This document shows positions 42,991 through 50,619 of a DNA stretch of 64,000 nucleotides, piece after piece. Where the stretch lies: contig DATGLG010000020.1 in assembly GCA_035294245.1 (NCBI GenBank), positions 39,984 to 103,983 on the forward strand, read 5' to 3'. The notes below the pieces were generated by a model. That model worked only from the letters and a program-made list of their open reading frames with translations, did no database searches and was not told the DNA's origin. Every line of letters begins with the position of its first letter. Position 1 is the stretch's first letter. The position numbers and the translations under genes are program-made. This DNA is from DATGLG01 sp035294245 (GTDB taxonomy: Bacteria > Pseudomonadota > Alphaproteobacteria > JACZXZ01).

Positions 42991-43848
42991 ATGGCCCATA
43001 TCGTATACGCTGCGGGTGTTCCCCATGCGCCGGCAATCGTCGGCCTGCTCGACAAGGCGCCCGACGAATCGCGAGCGGTGGTCAGAAATACCTTCGCCAA
43101 TCTGACGCGGCGCCTGCATGAGGCGCGGCCCGATGTGCTGATCGTGTTCGCGAATGACCATATCACCAACAACCGCATTACAAGCTACCCCGATTTCCTC
43201 ATCGGCATGGCGCCGGAGCATCGCGGGCCTTATGAGTGGTTCAAGCCGTGGATCGGCTGCCGGGATTACGCGATCAAGGGCAATCCCGCCGTGGCCGAGG
43301 CCTTGTTCCGGGGGATGGGTCGGCGCGGCATCCGGATGTTCGCGACGCGGGACAACCTCAAGTTCGACGACAATATCTCCGTGCCGACGGTGCTCATGGA
43401 CCTCGACAAGAACGGGACGGCCCTCGTCCCCGTCCTGCAGAACTGCACGGTGCCGCCCTATCCCGACCAGCATCGCTGCTATGCGGTCGGCCAGGCGCTC
43501 GCCGAGTTCATTCGCGACGACCTGCCCCGGGAGATGCGCGTCGGGCTGATCGGCTCGGGCGGGCTCAGCCATGAGCCGGGCGGTGCCCGCTATTACGTCA
43601 TCGACGAGGCCTTCGACCGCTGGTTCCTGGATCTCTGCGTCGAGGGCGATCACGCGCGGCTGCTTGCGGAGCTCACCATTGAGCGCATGGAGGCGGCGGG
43701 CTCCGGTGGCACGAGCGAGCTGCTCGCCTGGGTCGTCATCCTCGGCGCCATCGGCGAGCGTCGCGGCGAGTGCTTCGGCTACACCATCCATAGCGGATTC
43801 CGCTGCGGCATCGGCGGCGTCGCCTGGGATCTCGACGCTCGCACCTAG
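42991..43848 (+). CDS. ligB: Class III extradiol dioxygenase catalytic subunit, LigB-like
   Basis: This 285-residue protein has the LigB active-site set at matching positions: H12 (GVPHAP), H57 (FANDHITNN), H194 (GGLSHEPGG) and E243 (TSELLAW). In protocatechuate 4,5-dioxygenase, as I recall, these are His12, His61, His195 and Glu242; they bind Fe(II) and act as base. It should cleave a catecholic ring next to the hydroxyls. A GGGAGG box precedes the ATG. It lies 57 bases after the FAD gene and 13 before ligA, so the order is B then A. Substrates could be protocatechuate, gallate or another carboxylated catechol. Confidence 0.87.
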   Translation: MAHIVYAAGVPHAPAIVGLLDKAPDESRAVVRNTFANLTRRLHEARPDVLIVFANDHITNNRITSYPDFLIGMAPEHRGPYEWFKPWIGCRDYAIKGNPAVAEALFRGMGRRGIRMFATRDNLKFDDNISVPTVLMDLDKNGTALVPVLQNCTVPPYPDQHRCYAVGQALAEFIRDDLPREMRVGLIGSGGLSHEPGGARYYVIDEAFDRWFLDLCVEGDHARLLAELTIERMEAAGSGGTSELLAWVVILGAIGERRGECFGYTIHSGFRCGIGGVAWDLDART

Positions 43849-43860
43849 GGAGGGAAGACG

Positions 43861-44160
43861 ATGGGCCTCGAGAAATTCGATCCGAACCTGGCGGGCCATG
43901 ATCTCGTTCAAGATCTCAAGTGGGATCCGGAGCTGCGCCGGCAATTCCAGAGGGACGAGAAATCCGTGCTCGATCGCTATCCGCTTCGGGCCGAGGAGCG
44001 GCGCGCCATCGAGGAGAGGGATTTCCGCAAGCTCTACGATCTCGGCTTCCATCCCTATCTCGGGGGACAGCTCGCGCGGCTGATCTACGGCAACGATGCC
44101 GGTAGCGGCGCCATCCTCGCCGCCAACAAGCTCGTCGAATCGCTCCAGGGAAAATCATGA
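43861..44160 (+). CDS. ligA: Extradiol dioxygenase small subunit, LigA-like
   Basis: This 99-residue all-helical protein matches the LigA domain of protocatechuate 4,5-dioxygenase. Landmarks are ERDFRKLYDLGFHPYLGGQLARLIYG in the middle and a leading ELRRQFQRDEKSVLDRYPL. Sphingomonad LigA is longer (about 139), so this is a compact form. It caps the active site of LigB. Its stop overlaps the amidohydrolase start (ATGA). Confidence 0.85.
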   Translation: MGLEKFDPNLAGHDLVQDLKWDPELRRQFQRDEKSVLDRYPLRAEERRAIEERDFRKLYDLGFHPYLGGQLARLIYGNDAGSGAILAANKLVESLQGKS

Positions 44161-45107
44161 GCGGTCACCGCATCGACGTGCACCACCACATCCTGCCGCC
44201 CGAATATGTGGCCTCGGTCGGCGATGCGCGGATCGGGCCGCTGATCCTGGCGGGCCGCACGCCGCAATGGACGCCGGCGCAATCGGTCGAGGCGATGGAC
44301 CGCAACGGCATTGCGACGGCAGTGACGTCGATCTCCGCGCCGGGGCTGTGGTTCGGCGACCCCCGGGCGACACGGGACCTCGCGCGCCACTGCAACGACT
44401 ATGCTGCGGAGATGCGGCGCGACCATCCGGGGCGCTTCGGCCTTTTCGCGAGCCTGCCGCTTCCCGACATCGACGCCAGCCTGCGGGAGATCGAATACGC
44501 GCTCGATGTGCTGAAGGCTGAGGGAATCGGGCTCTTGACCAGCTATGGCAGCCAATATCCCGGCGATCTCGCTTTCGCGCCCGTCTTCGACGAGCTCGAC
44601 CGGCGCAAGGCCGTCGTCTACTTCCATCCCACTGCAGCACCCTGCAGCCAGTGCCTCGGCGAGATTCCCGCGGCAACTCTCGAATTCCCCTTCGATACCA
44701 CGCGCGCGATCACCAGCCTGCTGTTCGGCGGCACCTTCGCGCGCTGCCGGAACATCTGCTACATCTTCTCTCATGCTGGCGGCGCGGTGCCCTTCCTCGC
44801 GCAGCGCATTGCACGCCTCGGGGCCAAGCCGGAATACAAGAAAAGCGTGCCCGACGGCGTCATCGCGGAGCTGCGGCGCCTTTATTACGACACCGCACTT
44901 TCCGCGAACCCGTTCGCCTTCCGCGCCCTGCTCGAGCTCGTGCCGCCCGCAAAGGTGCTGTTCGGAAGCGACTATCCCTTCGCGCCGGAGACGACGATGA
45001 CGGCGACCGTCAAAGGCCTCGCCGAGCTCGGCCTCGACGATCACGACCTCCGCGCCATCGAGCGGGAGAACGCGCTCAAGCTTTTCCCGAGATTCGCGGC
45101 GGGTTAG
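44157..45107 (+). CDS. ACMSD-family amidohydrolase (decarboxylase/hydratase type)
   Basis: This 316-residue TIM-barrel amidohydrolase belongs to the amidohydrolase-2 family that includes ACMSD, 5-carboxyvanillate decarboxylase (LigW), gamma-resorcylate decarboxylase and 4-oxalomesaconate hydratase. Metal ligands are visible: RIDVHHH (HxH), VYFHPT, IFSHAGG and GSDYPF with the terminal Asp. As the gene after ligBA it probably decarboxylates or hydrates the ring-cleavage product. It is equally possible that it decarboxylates the aromatic acid before cleavage. Confidence 0.85.
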   Translation: MSGHRIDVHHHILPPEYVASVGDARIGPLILAGRTPQWTPAQSVEAMDRNGIATAVTSISAPGLWFGDPRATRDLARHCNDYAAEMRRDHPGRFGLFASLPLPDIDASLREIEYALDVLKAEGIGLLTSYGSQYPGDLAFAPVFDELDRRKAVVYFHPTAAPCSQCLGEIPAATLEFPFDTTRAITSLLFGGTFARCRNICYIFSHAGGAVPFLAQRIARLGAKPEYKKSVPDGVIAELRRLYYDTALSANPFAFRALLELVPPAKVLFGSDYPFAPETTMTATVKGLAELGLDDHDLRAIERENALKLFPRFAAG

Positions 45108-45146
45108 TGCCGTAGACAATCACTCTGGCAATCTTCGCAGTTAAGC

Positions 45147-45166
45147 AATGGTCCGAATGGACCATT
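45147..45166 (+). terminator. Hairpin after the ligBA operon
   Basis: Perfect 8-bp stem AATGGTCC / GGACCATT with a GAAT tetraloop, 40 bases after the stop of the amidohydrolase gene. No T-tract follows. It probably ends or stabilises the operon transcript. Confidence 0.5.
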
Positions 45167-45289
45167 AACCATTCCGTGCATCTGCCGCGTACATACAAAT
45201 TTTGGTTGTGCTCAAAACGGCGTTCGGATTAGAACCGAGATGCAATGCATACATGTATAAATGCGGGCCGACTAAACTTAGTTTGACAC

Positions 45290-46575
45290 ATGATAAGGAC
45301 ATCGGATCGCTGTAGTGTTGGTGCAGCCCAGAGCGTCTACATGCTCGTGTCGCCTTGGGAAGCCGACACAATCGGGGGCGTCAATCAGGTTGTCACCAAT
45401 TTATATCGGCAAATTCAGCAAGCCGGAAAGTGGCGTCCTGCGCTCCTCGTCCTGGATTGGGCTTCGTCATCGCCGCAGGAGGGATTACGGGGGGGGGGGG
45501 GAATGGGTTATACATATTAAGACTACGCTTGAGGGCCCCATATTACGCAACCAAGCCGATAAGCTCGTTCATAAAATATATCCTTACGCTGCCAATCGAG
45601 CTGACTCGGCTACATCGCATGCTCAAGAAGCATGCGGTTGAAGTCGTAAACCCCCACTATATCGGCCTTGAATATTTTAGCTTCTTGCTTTTGCGTCGCC
45701 TGGGTTTATTCCGCGGCCGAATTGTCTTGTCCTACCATGGTTCGGATCTGGCGACGCTGAATCGTTCGGGGAGATTGCCCCGAATCTTGCACGCGATGAT
45801 GCTTGGAATGGCCGACGGCGCGGTCGCGGTTTCGCGCTCGATGCTCGGCTCGATTCCAAATGCCAAGGTCTTTCACAACGGTTTGGACGTTAGGTATTTT
45901 CTCGGACGCGCGGAGCCTTGTCCGCTTCCTGAAGCAACGGTTGGCAAGGAACTTGTTGTATGCGTCGCCAACTTCGAAGGAACGAAGGGGCAGGACGTAC
46001 TTGTGCGCGCATTCGAGCGCGTGGCTGCTCAATACCCATCAAGCCATCTCGTTTTGGCGGGACGCGATTCGTCGTTTCGAATCGATATCGAGCGCCAGAT
46101 AGATCGTTTTGGTCTTCGTGATCGGGTAACTCTTCTCATCGACCTGCCAAACGCGAAAGTTGCCTCCCTGATGCAGCGAGCGGCCATGGTTGCTTTACCC
46201 TCTAGGAGTGAAGCATTTGGGATCGTGATATTGGAAGCCGGTGCGGCGCGGACTCCCGTCGTCGCGAGCCGAGTAGGTGGAATTCCTGAAATTATCACTC
46301 ATAACGAAACCGGCCTTCTGGTCCCACCGGATGACGACGTGAAACTGGCTGATGCTATCGGTCAGCTGCTTAGCGACGGCGAGAAACGGGAGCGCATGGG
46401 GATGGCCTTGCATGCTGCTGTTGTCTCCGAATTCACATGGGAAGCTACCTACCGTAAATATGAGCACATGCTTTCATGTTCGTTTGAGCAGCGAGATTTT
46501 AGTCGGAAAAGCGCGGCTCGCTTTGCGAAAGCGAAGATGGAAGCGCAAAGCACCTCGGGAATAGTGGAAGAATAA
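45290..46575 (+). pseudogene. GT4 glycosyltransferase split by a frameshift at a poly-G tract (possibly phase-variable)
   Basis: Two frames together encode one group 1 glycosyltransferase of about 428 residues. Frame 1 (45290-45520) encodes the N-terminal VSPWEADTIGGVNQVVTNLYRQ. Its reading stays intact up to a run of 13 G at 45489-45501 and then stops. The other frame carries on immediately after the run with the rest of the N-terminal domain (YHGSDLATLNRSG) and the nucleotide-sugar domain: FEGTKGQDVLVRAFE, LPSRSEAFGIVILEAGA, and EIITHNETGLLVPPDDD. One added G (or two fewer) would restore a continuous protein. A sequencing error in the homopolymer is the alternative. The start may be the ATG at 45290 or at 45341; neither has a good ribosome site. 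Base composition is lower in GC than the neighbours. Confidence 0.8.
45489..45501. repeat. Run of 13 G inside the glycosyltransferase gene
   Basis: Thirteen consecutive G sit at the exact point where the reading frame breaks. Runs of this length are prone to slipped-strand mispairing and are the basis of contingency genes in other bacteria. They are also prone to sequencing error. Confidence 0.95.
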
Positions 46576-46594
46576 AGATTAGAAGGGCACGACG

Positions 46595-47275
46595 ATGCAT
46601 TTGGGCGCCATGATGAAGAAGATGCCATTCCTTTGGCGCTACGCCGATCATTTCCGTCCGAGCTTTCCAGGCACCAATCGATATTGGGAAGAGCGCTACG
46701 CAAAGGGCGGAAATTCCGGCTCCGGATCATATGGGCGGCTATCTGCGTTCAAGGCCCAAGTGCTCAATGACTTCGTCTCCGAGCACAAGGTGAGCTCCGT
46801 AATCGAATTTGGCTGCGGCGATGGTAATCAGCTATCGCTGGCGTCTTACCCAAAATATGTTGGGCTTGATGTTTCGAGGACTGCTATTGCCTCCAGTATC
46901 GAGAAATTTAGAGCGGATACCTCGAAAAGCTTCTTTCTTTATGACCCTGACTGCTTCTATGACAATCTGCATATCTTTTCGGCAGAGCTTGGGCTGTCGT
47001 TGGATGTAATATATCATCTAATCGAAGATACAGGATATTCTTTGTATCTCGCTCATCTCTTCCATAGCTCGCTAAGATACGTTGCAATTTACTCATCGAA
47101 CCATGATGAAGTCATCCCCAACGCGCATGTGCGGCACAGAGCTTTTTCGAAGGACGTCGAGCTGCGATTTTCCCAATGGAAACTGCTAGAGAAGATCGAT
47201 AACAAGTACCCGAGCGAAAAATACGGCGACAAGCTTGGCTCATTCGCAGATTTCTATATATACGAGAAGAAATAG
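46595..47275 (+). CDS. Class I SAM-dependent methyltransferase
   Basis: This 226-residue protein has SSVIEFGCGDGNQL near residue 70 (SAM motif I), YVGLDVSRTAIASS, and DVIYHLIED near 130 where the family has the post-II motif. A conserved N-terminal YWEERYAKGGNSGSGSYG is seen in methyltransferases of polysaccharide and small-molecule clusters. It follows the glycosyltransferase gene after 19 bases with the same low-GC composition, so both probably arrived together and modify the same glycan. Confidence 0.85.
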   Translation: MHLGAMMKKMPFLWRYADHFRPSFPGTNRYWEERYAKGGNSGSGSYGRLSAFKAQVLNDFVSEHKVSSVIEFGCGDGNQLSLASYPKYVGLDVSRTAIASSIEKFRADTSKSFFLYDPDCFYDNLHIFSAELGLSLDVIYHLIEDTGYSLYLAHLFHSSLRYVAIYSSNHDEVIPNAHVRHRAFSKDVELRFSQWKLLEKIDNKYPSEKYGDKLGSFADFYIYEKK

Positions 47276-47293
47276 CCTCTTTACTGCCCAAGC

Positions 47294-47381
47294 TCGGCGC
47301 CTCACCTGAAAATCGGTCGGCGTCACCGAGATCGCCCTTTCGGGCGAATCCCGATAAGATATCCGAAAGGTGAGGCGTTGA
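47294..47381 (+). ncRNA. Nested stem-loop element before the P450 gene (candidate structured leader)
   Basis: A long-range stem pairs 47294-47307 with 47368-47381 (10 perfect pairs plus four more with two G-U). Inside it lie TCGGT / ACCGA (47313-47317 with 47325-47329) and TCGCCC / GGGCGA (47332-47337 with 47342-47347), giving a three-way junction. A further short hairpin, GCCTT / AAGGC (47385-47399), overlaps the likely ribosome site of the P450 gene. It may be a cis-regulatory RNA or a complex terminator. I cannot match it to a known riboswitch class. Confidence 0.5.
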
Positions 47382-47408
47382 TCTGCCTTGCGATAAGGCG
47401 GGAAAGCC

Positions 47409-48674
47409 ATGAGTTCCTCGGGCGCTGTATCTGTCTCCGATCCCAACCTCCAGGCGGCGGCACTGGCCTTCGACCTGAAGAGGCTCGATCCGGCGTTCCT
47501 CGACGATCCCTATCCGCTCTATCATGCGCTCCGCGCCTGCGACCCGATCCATCGCATGCCCGATGGCTCCTATTTCCTGACGCGCTATGACGATTGCGTC
47601 GCGGTCTACCGGGATGCCGCGACGTGGAGCTCCGACAAGAAGGTGGATTTCCGCCCGCCCTTCGGCGAGAGCCTGCTCTACGAGCATCATACGACGAGCC
47701 TCGTCTTCAACGATCCGCCTTATCACACCCGGGTTCGCAAGCTGCTCGCCCCGGCCTTCACGCCGCGTGCGCTCGCGGCGCTGCGCTCACGCGTCGAGAC
47801 GTTGGTCGACCGGCTGCTCGACCGCGCTGCCGAGCGCGGACAGATCGACCTCATCGACGATTTCGCTGCGGCCATTCCGGTCCAGCTGATCGGGGACATG
47901 CTGGGCATCCCGCAGGACGAGCGGGACCCATTGCGGGCATGGTCGCTCGCCATTCTCGGCGCTCTCGAGCCGGTCCTCACGCCGGCGCAGTTCGAGCGGG
48001 GCGTGAAAGCCGTCGCCGAATTCAAGGCCTATCTCGAGGACCTCGTCCGGCGGCGGGTCAAGGAAGGCTCGCGGGACGAGAGCGAAATTCTGTCCAAGCT
48101 CATCGCCGCCAGCGAGGTTGCCGGTGCGAAGCACGGCGAAGAGCAGATGACTTTGGTTGAGCTGCTCCACAACTGCATCTTCCTCTTGAACGCGGGCCAT
48201 GAGACGACGACGAACCTGATCGGCAATGCCGTCGACCTGCTCATCCGCCATCCCGATGCCCTGCATGCTCTGCGGGACGATCCCGCGCTTATCGAAAGCG
48301 CCGTCGAGGAATTCCTGCGCATGGAGAGCTCAAACCAGCTCGGCAATCGCCGTGCCACACGAGATACGGAGCTGGGCGGCGTCGCGATGCCGGCCGGCAC
48401 CTATATCCATATCGGCATCGGTGCGGCAAACCGGGATCCGGCGCAGTTTCCCGATCCTGACGAGCTGGACATCCGTCGCCGGCCGAACCGGCATCTCGCC
48501 TTCGCGACCGGCATCCATGCCTGTGCCGGAAATTCCCTCGCCCGCATGGAAGGGCAGGTCGCGATCGGCAAGCTGGTGCAGAGATTCCGCACGATCGCGC
48601 GGGACGGCGCCTTCGTCCGCGGCGGGCGCGCCCGCTTTCGCGGTTTTCTCCATTATCCGGTCCGCGTCGCGTGA
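47409..48674 (+). CDS. Cytochrome P450
   Basis: This 421-residue soluble bacterial P450 has the I-helix LNAGHETTTNLIG, the K-helix E-F-L-R (ExxR), and the heme loop FATGIHACAGNSLAR with C372. DPPYHTRVRKLLAPAFTP near residue 100 is the C-helix region with the heme-propionate His/Arg. It is a monooxygenase needing an external reductase; no ferredoxin or reductase gene is adjacent. It is preceded by the structured leader and stands next to the dipeptide transporter. The substrate is unknown. Confidence 0.92.
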   Translation: MSSSGAVSVSDPNLQAAALAFDLKRLDPAFLDDPYPLYHALRACDPIHRMPDGSYFLTRYDDCVAVYRDAATWSSDKKVDFRPPFGESLLYEHHTTSLVFNDPPYHTRVRKLLAPAFTPRALAALRSRVETLVDRLLDRAAERGQIDLIDDFAAAIPVQLIGDMLGIPQDERDPLRAWSLAILGALEPVLTPAQFERGVKAVAEFKAYLEDLVRRRVKEGSRDESEILSKLIAASEVAGAKHGEEQMTLVELLHNCIFLLNAGHETTTNLIGNAVDLLIRHPDALHALRDDPALIESAVEEFLRMESSNQLGNRRATRDTELGGVAMPAGTYIHIGIGAANRDPAQFPDPDELDIRRRPNRHLAFATGIHACAGNSLARMEGQVAIGKLVQRFRTIARDGAFVRGGRARFRGFLHYPVRVA

Positions 48675-48938
48675 GTCCGTAGCAGAAGCCGGAACGGGAC
48701 CCGCGCGGCTCGCTCGCGGGGTTGGTTTCGGAGACGCGCGCATTGATTGTGTGGCCGCGATATGCGGCCGCGCCAATGGCGTCAGGAGCCGGGCGACGAG
48801 CCGCTTGAAACAGGCCTGAGGCGGGGCTATTCCTCTCCCGTGTGCTTGGCATCGGTGCGTTGCGTCGCGAGGAGGCTCGCCGCGACGGCCGCGACGAAGC
48901 CGGAGAATGGGGAAACTCGGAACAGGGAGGCCATGATA
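48675..48938. other. Gap between the P450 and binding-protein genes
   Basis: This 264-base stretch has no credible gene. It contains a 6-bp hairpin GGCCGC-GATAT-GCGGCC (48753-48769) and ends with AGGGAGG, the ribosome site of the next gene. A promoter for the peptide transporter probably lies here, but I see no clear hexamers. Confidence 0.4.
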
Positions 48939-50489
48939 ATGAACCGTCTCTTCCTCGGGGCCGTGCCGGCTGTCGCGGCCCTGGCGCTCGTGCTCGGCAT
49001 CTTGATCTCTCCGGCCGCGGCGGCGGGAAGCAAGCCGCTGGTCATCGCTGTCGGCGCCGGTCCGCAGAGCATGGATCCCTTGGCGCACGACGTCGATTCG
49101 AACATGTCGGTGATGGACAACATCTTCGATGCGCTTCTCGAGCGCAATACGGCGGGGCAGCTCGTTCCCGGCCTCGCCACCTCGTGGGAGCGCGTGGACG
49201 CCAATACCTGGCGGTTCAAGTTGCGCCGGGGCGTCAAGTTCCACAACGGCAATGAATTCACCTGGGAGGATGTCAAGTTCACCTTCGAGCGGGGCAAGGA
49301 TCCGAAGGTCTCGGAGTTCTCGAACTTCGCCCAGCTCGTCGCGTCCGTGAAGCCGGCCGGCAACGACCCGTGGACGATCGACATCACGACGACGCAGCCG
49401 GTGCCCTATTTCGTGCAGGCGCTGCCCCTCTTCTTCATCATGGACCAGAAGTCGACCGCGTCGCGCTCGGAAGGCGAGGTAGCACAGCATCCCATTGGCA
49501 CCGGCCCCTATAAATTCGTGGAATGGGTAAAGAGCTCGTATCTCAAGGTGACGGCGAACGACGCCTATTGGGGTGGCAAGCCGAAGATCGAGAATGTCGA
49601 GCTTCGTCCGATCAGCGAAGCCTCGACGCGGCTGGCGGCGATCGCGAGCGGCGATGTGGACATCCTGCAGGACGTGCCTGTTGCGCTGATCAAGGCCGTC
49701 GAGAGGAATCCGAAGGTCGAGGTCGTCGCGCGGCCGGCGCGCCGCTCGATCTTCCTCGCCATCGCCAACAAGCCGGGCACGCCGACGGCGGATCTCCGGG
49801 TGCGCCGAGCCATGTACATGGCCATCAATGAGCCGGAGATCATCGCGAAGGTGATGTTCGGCCATGCCTCCCCGGCAGCCCAGGTCCCCGATCCGCCGAC
49901 GGTCGGCTACAGCAAGGCGATCAAGCGGCTGCCCTACGACCCTGCCAAGGCGAAGGCGCTGCTCAAGGAGGCGGGCTATGCCAACGGCTTCGACCTCACT
50001 TTGAACGGTCCCAACGATCGCTATGTGCAAGACGCGCAGATTGAGGCGACGGTCGCGGCACAGCTCGCCAAGGTCGGCATTCGCGTCAAGGTGGTCTCCG
50101 AGCCCAAGGCCGTCTTCTTTCCGAAGGTCGACCGGCACGAGCTCCAGTCCTACCTGATCGGCTGGTTCGACGGCTCCTATGATTTTGGCCGCACATATAA
50201 CCAGCTCTTCCATACCGTCGACCCGAAGGGCGGCTCCGGCGGCACCAACGGCGACAGCTACAGCAATCCCAAGCTCGACGAGATGTACGCGGCGACGACG
50301 AACATCATCGATCCGGCCAAGCGGGAAGAGGCGCTGCAGAAGCTCAACGAGGCGGCCATGGAGCAGGTCGTCGTCATCCCCCTCCATTACCAGGAGGACG
50401 ACTACGCGATCCGCAAGGATCGAGGCATCCATTTCACGCCGCGCGCCGATACCTGGATCGTCTACAAGGACATCTCGTTCGGCTCGTAA
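48939..50489 (+). CDS. Dipeptide/oligopeptide ABC transporter, substrate-binding protein
   Basis: This 516-residue SBP family 5 protein is related to DppA/OppA. ATG 48939 lies eight bases from AGGGAGG; the ATG at 48933 is too close. A signal peptide (VAALALVLGILISPAAA) precedes the mature domain. GPQSMDPLAHD, FDALLERNTAGQLVPGLATSWE and HPIGTGPYKFVEW are family landmarks, as is FKLRRGVKFHNG. It delivers peptides, or related small molecules, to DppBC. The split organisation with the ATPases on the other strand suggests a common job with the isoaspartyl dipeptidase homologue. Confidence 0.9.
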   Translation: MNRLFLGAVPAVAALALVLGILISPAAAAGSKPLVIAVGAGPQSMDPLAHDVDSNMSVMDNIFDALLERNTAGQLVPGLATSWERVDANTWRFKLRRGVKFHNGNEFTWEDVKFTFERGKDPKVSEFSNFAQLVASVKPAGNDPWTIDITTTQPVPYFVQALPLFFIMDQKSTASRSEGEVAQHPIGTGPYKFVEWVKSSYLKVTANDAYWGGKPKIENVELRPISEASTRLAAIASGDVDILQDVPVALIKAVERNPKVEVVARPARRSIFLAIANKPGTPTADLRVRRAMYMAINEPEIIAKVMFGHASPAAQVPDPPTVGYSKAIKRLPYDPAKAKALLKEAGYANGFDLTLNGPNDRYVQDAQIEATVAAQLAKVGIRVKVVSEPKAVFFPKVDRHELQSYLIGWFDGSYDFGRTYNQLFHTVDPKGGSGGTNGDSYSNPKLDEMYAATTNIIDPAKREEALQKLNEAAMEQVVVIPLHYQEDDYAIRKDRGIHFTPRADTWIVYKDISFGS

Positions 50490-50507
50490 GCGAGCTCGAA
50501 TCGGTCA

Positions 50508-50543
50508 CGGGGCTGAGATCGCGCATTCGCGTTCTCAGCCCCG
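50508..50543 (+). terminator. Stem-loop between the binding-protein and permease genes
   Basis: A perfect 11-bp stem (50508-50518 with 50533-50543) and an inner CGCG/CGCG pair lie 19 bases after the binding-protein stop. No T-tract follows. Such structures commonly raise the amount of binding protein over permease by partial termination or by protecting the upstream message. Confidence 0.6.
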
Positions 50544-50619
50544 CCATCGCCTTCGTATTTGCGCCGCGGATGGCACTACCAGCCGTATGAGGTGCCGCCC
50601 ATGCAGGATCGCTAGCTAG

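Noticed and set aside
45489..45501. The G run as an assembly gap filler
   Set aside because: Sequence on both sides is coding and continuous for one protein, so it is a true or miscounted homopolymer, not filler.
48330..50432. Minus-strand open frame of 700 codons opposite the P450 end and the Dpp binding protein
   Set aside because: It is antisense to two clear genes and has no recognisable domain. Long antisense frames are common at this GC content.
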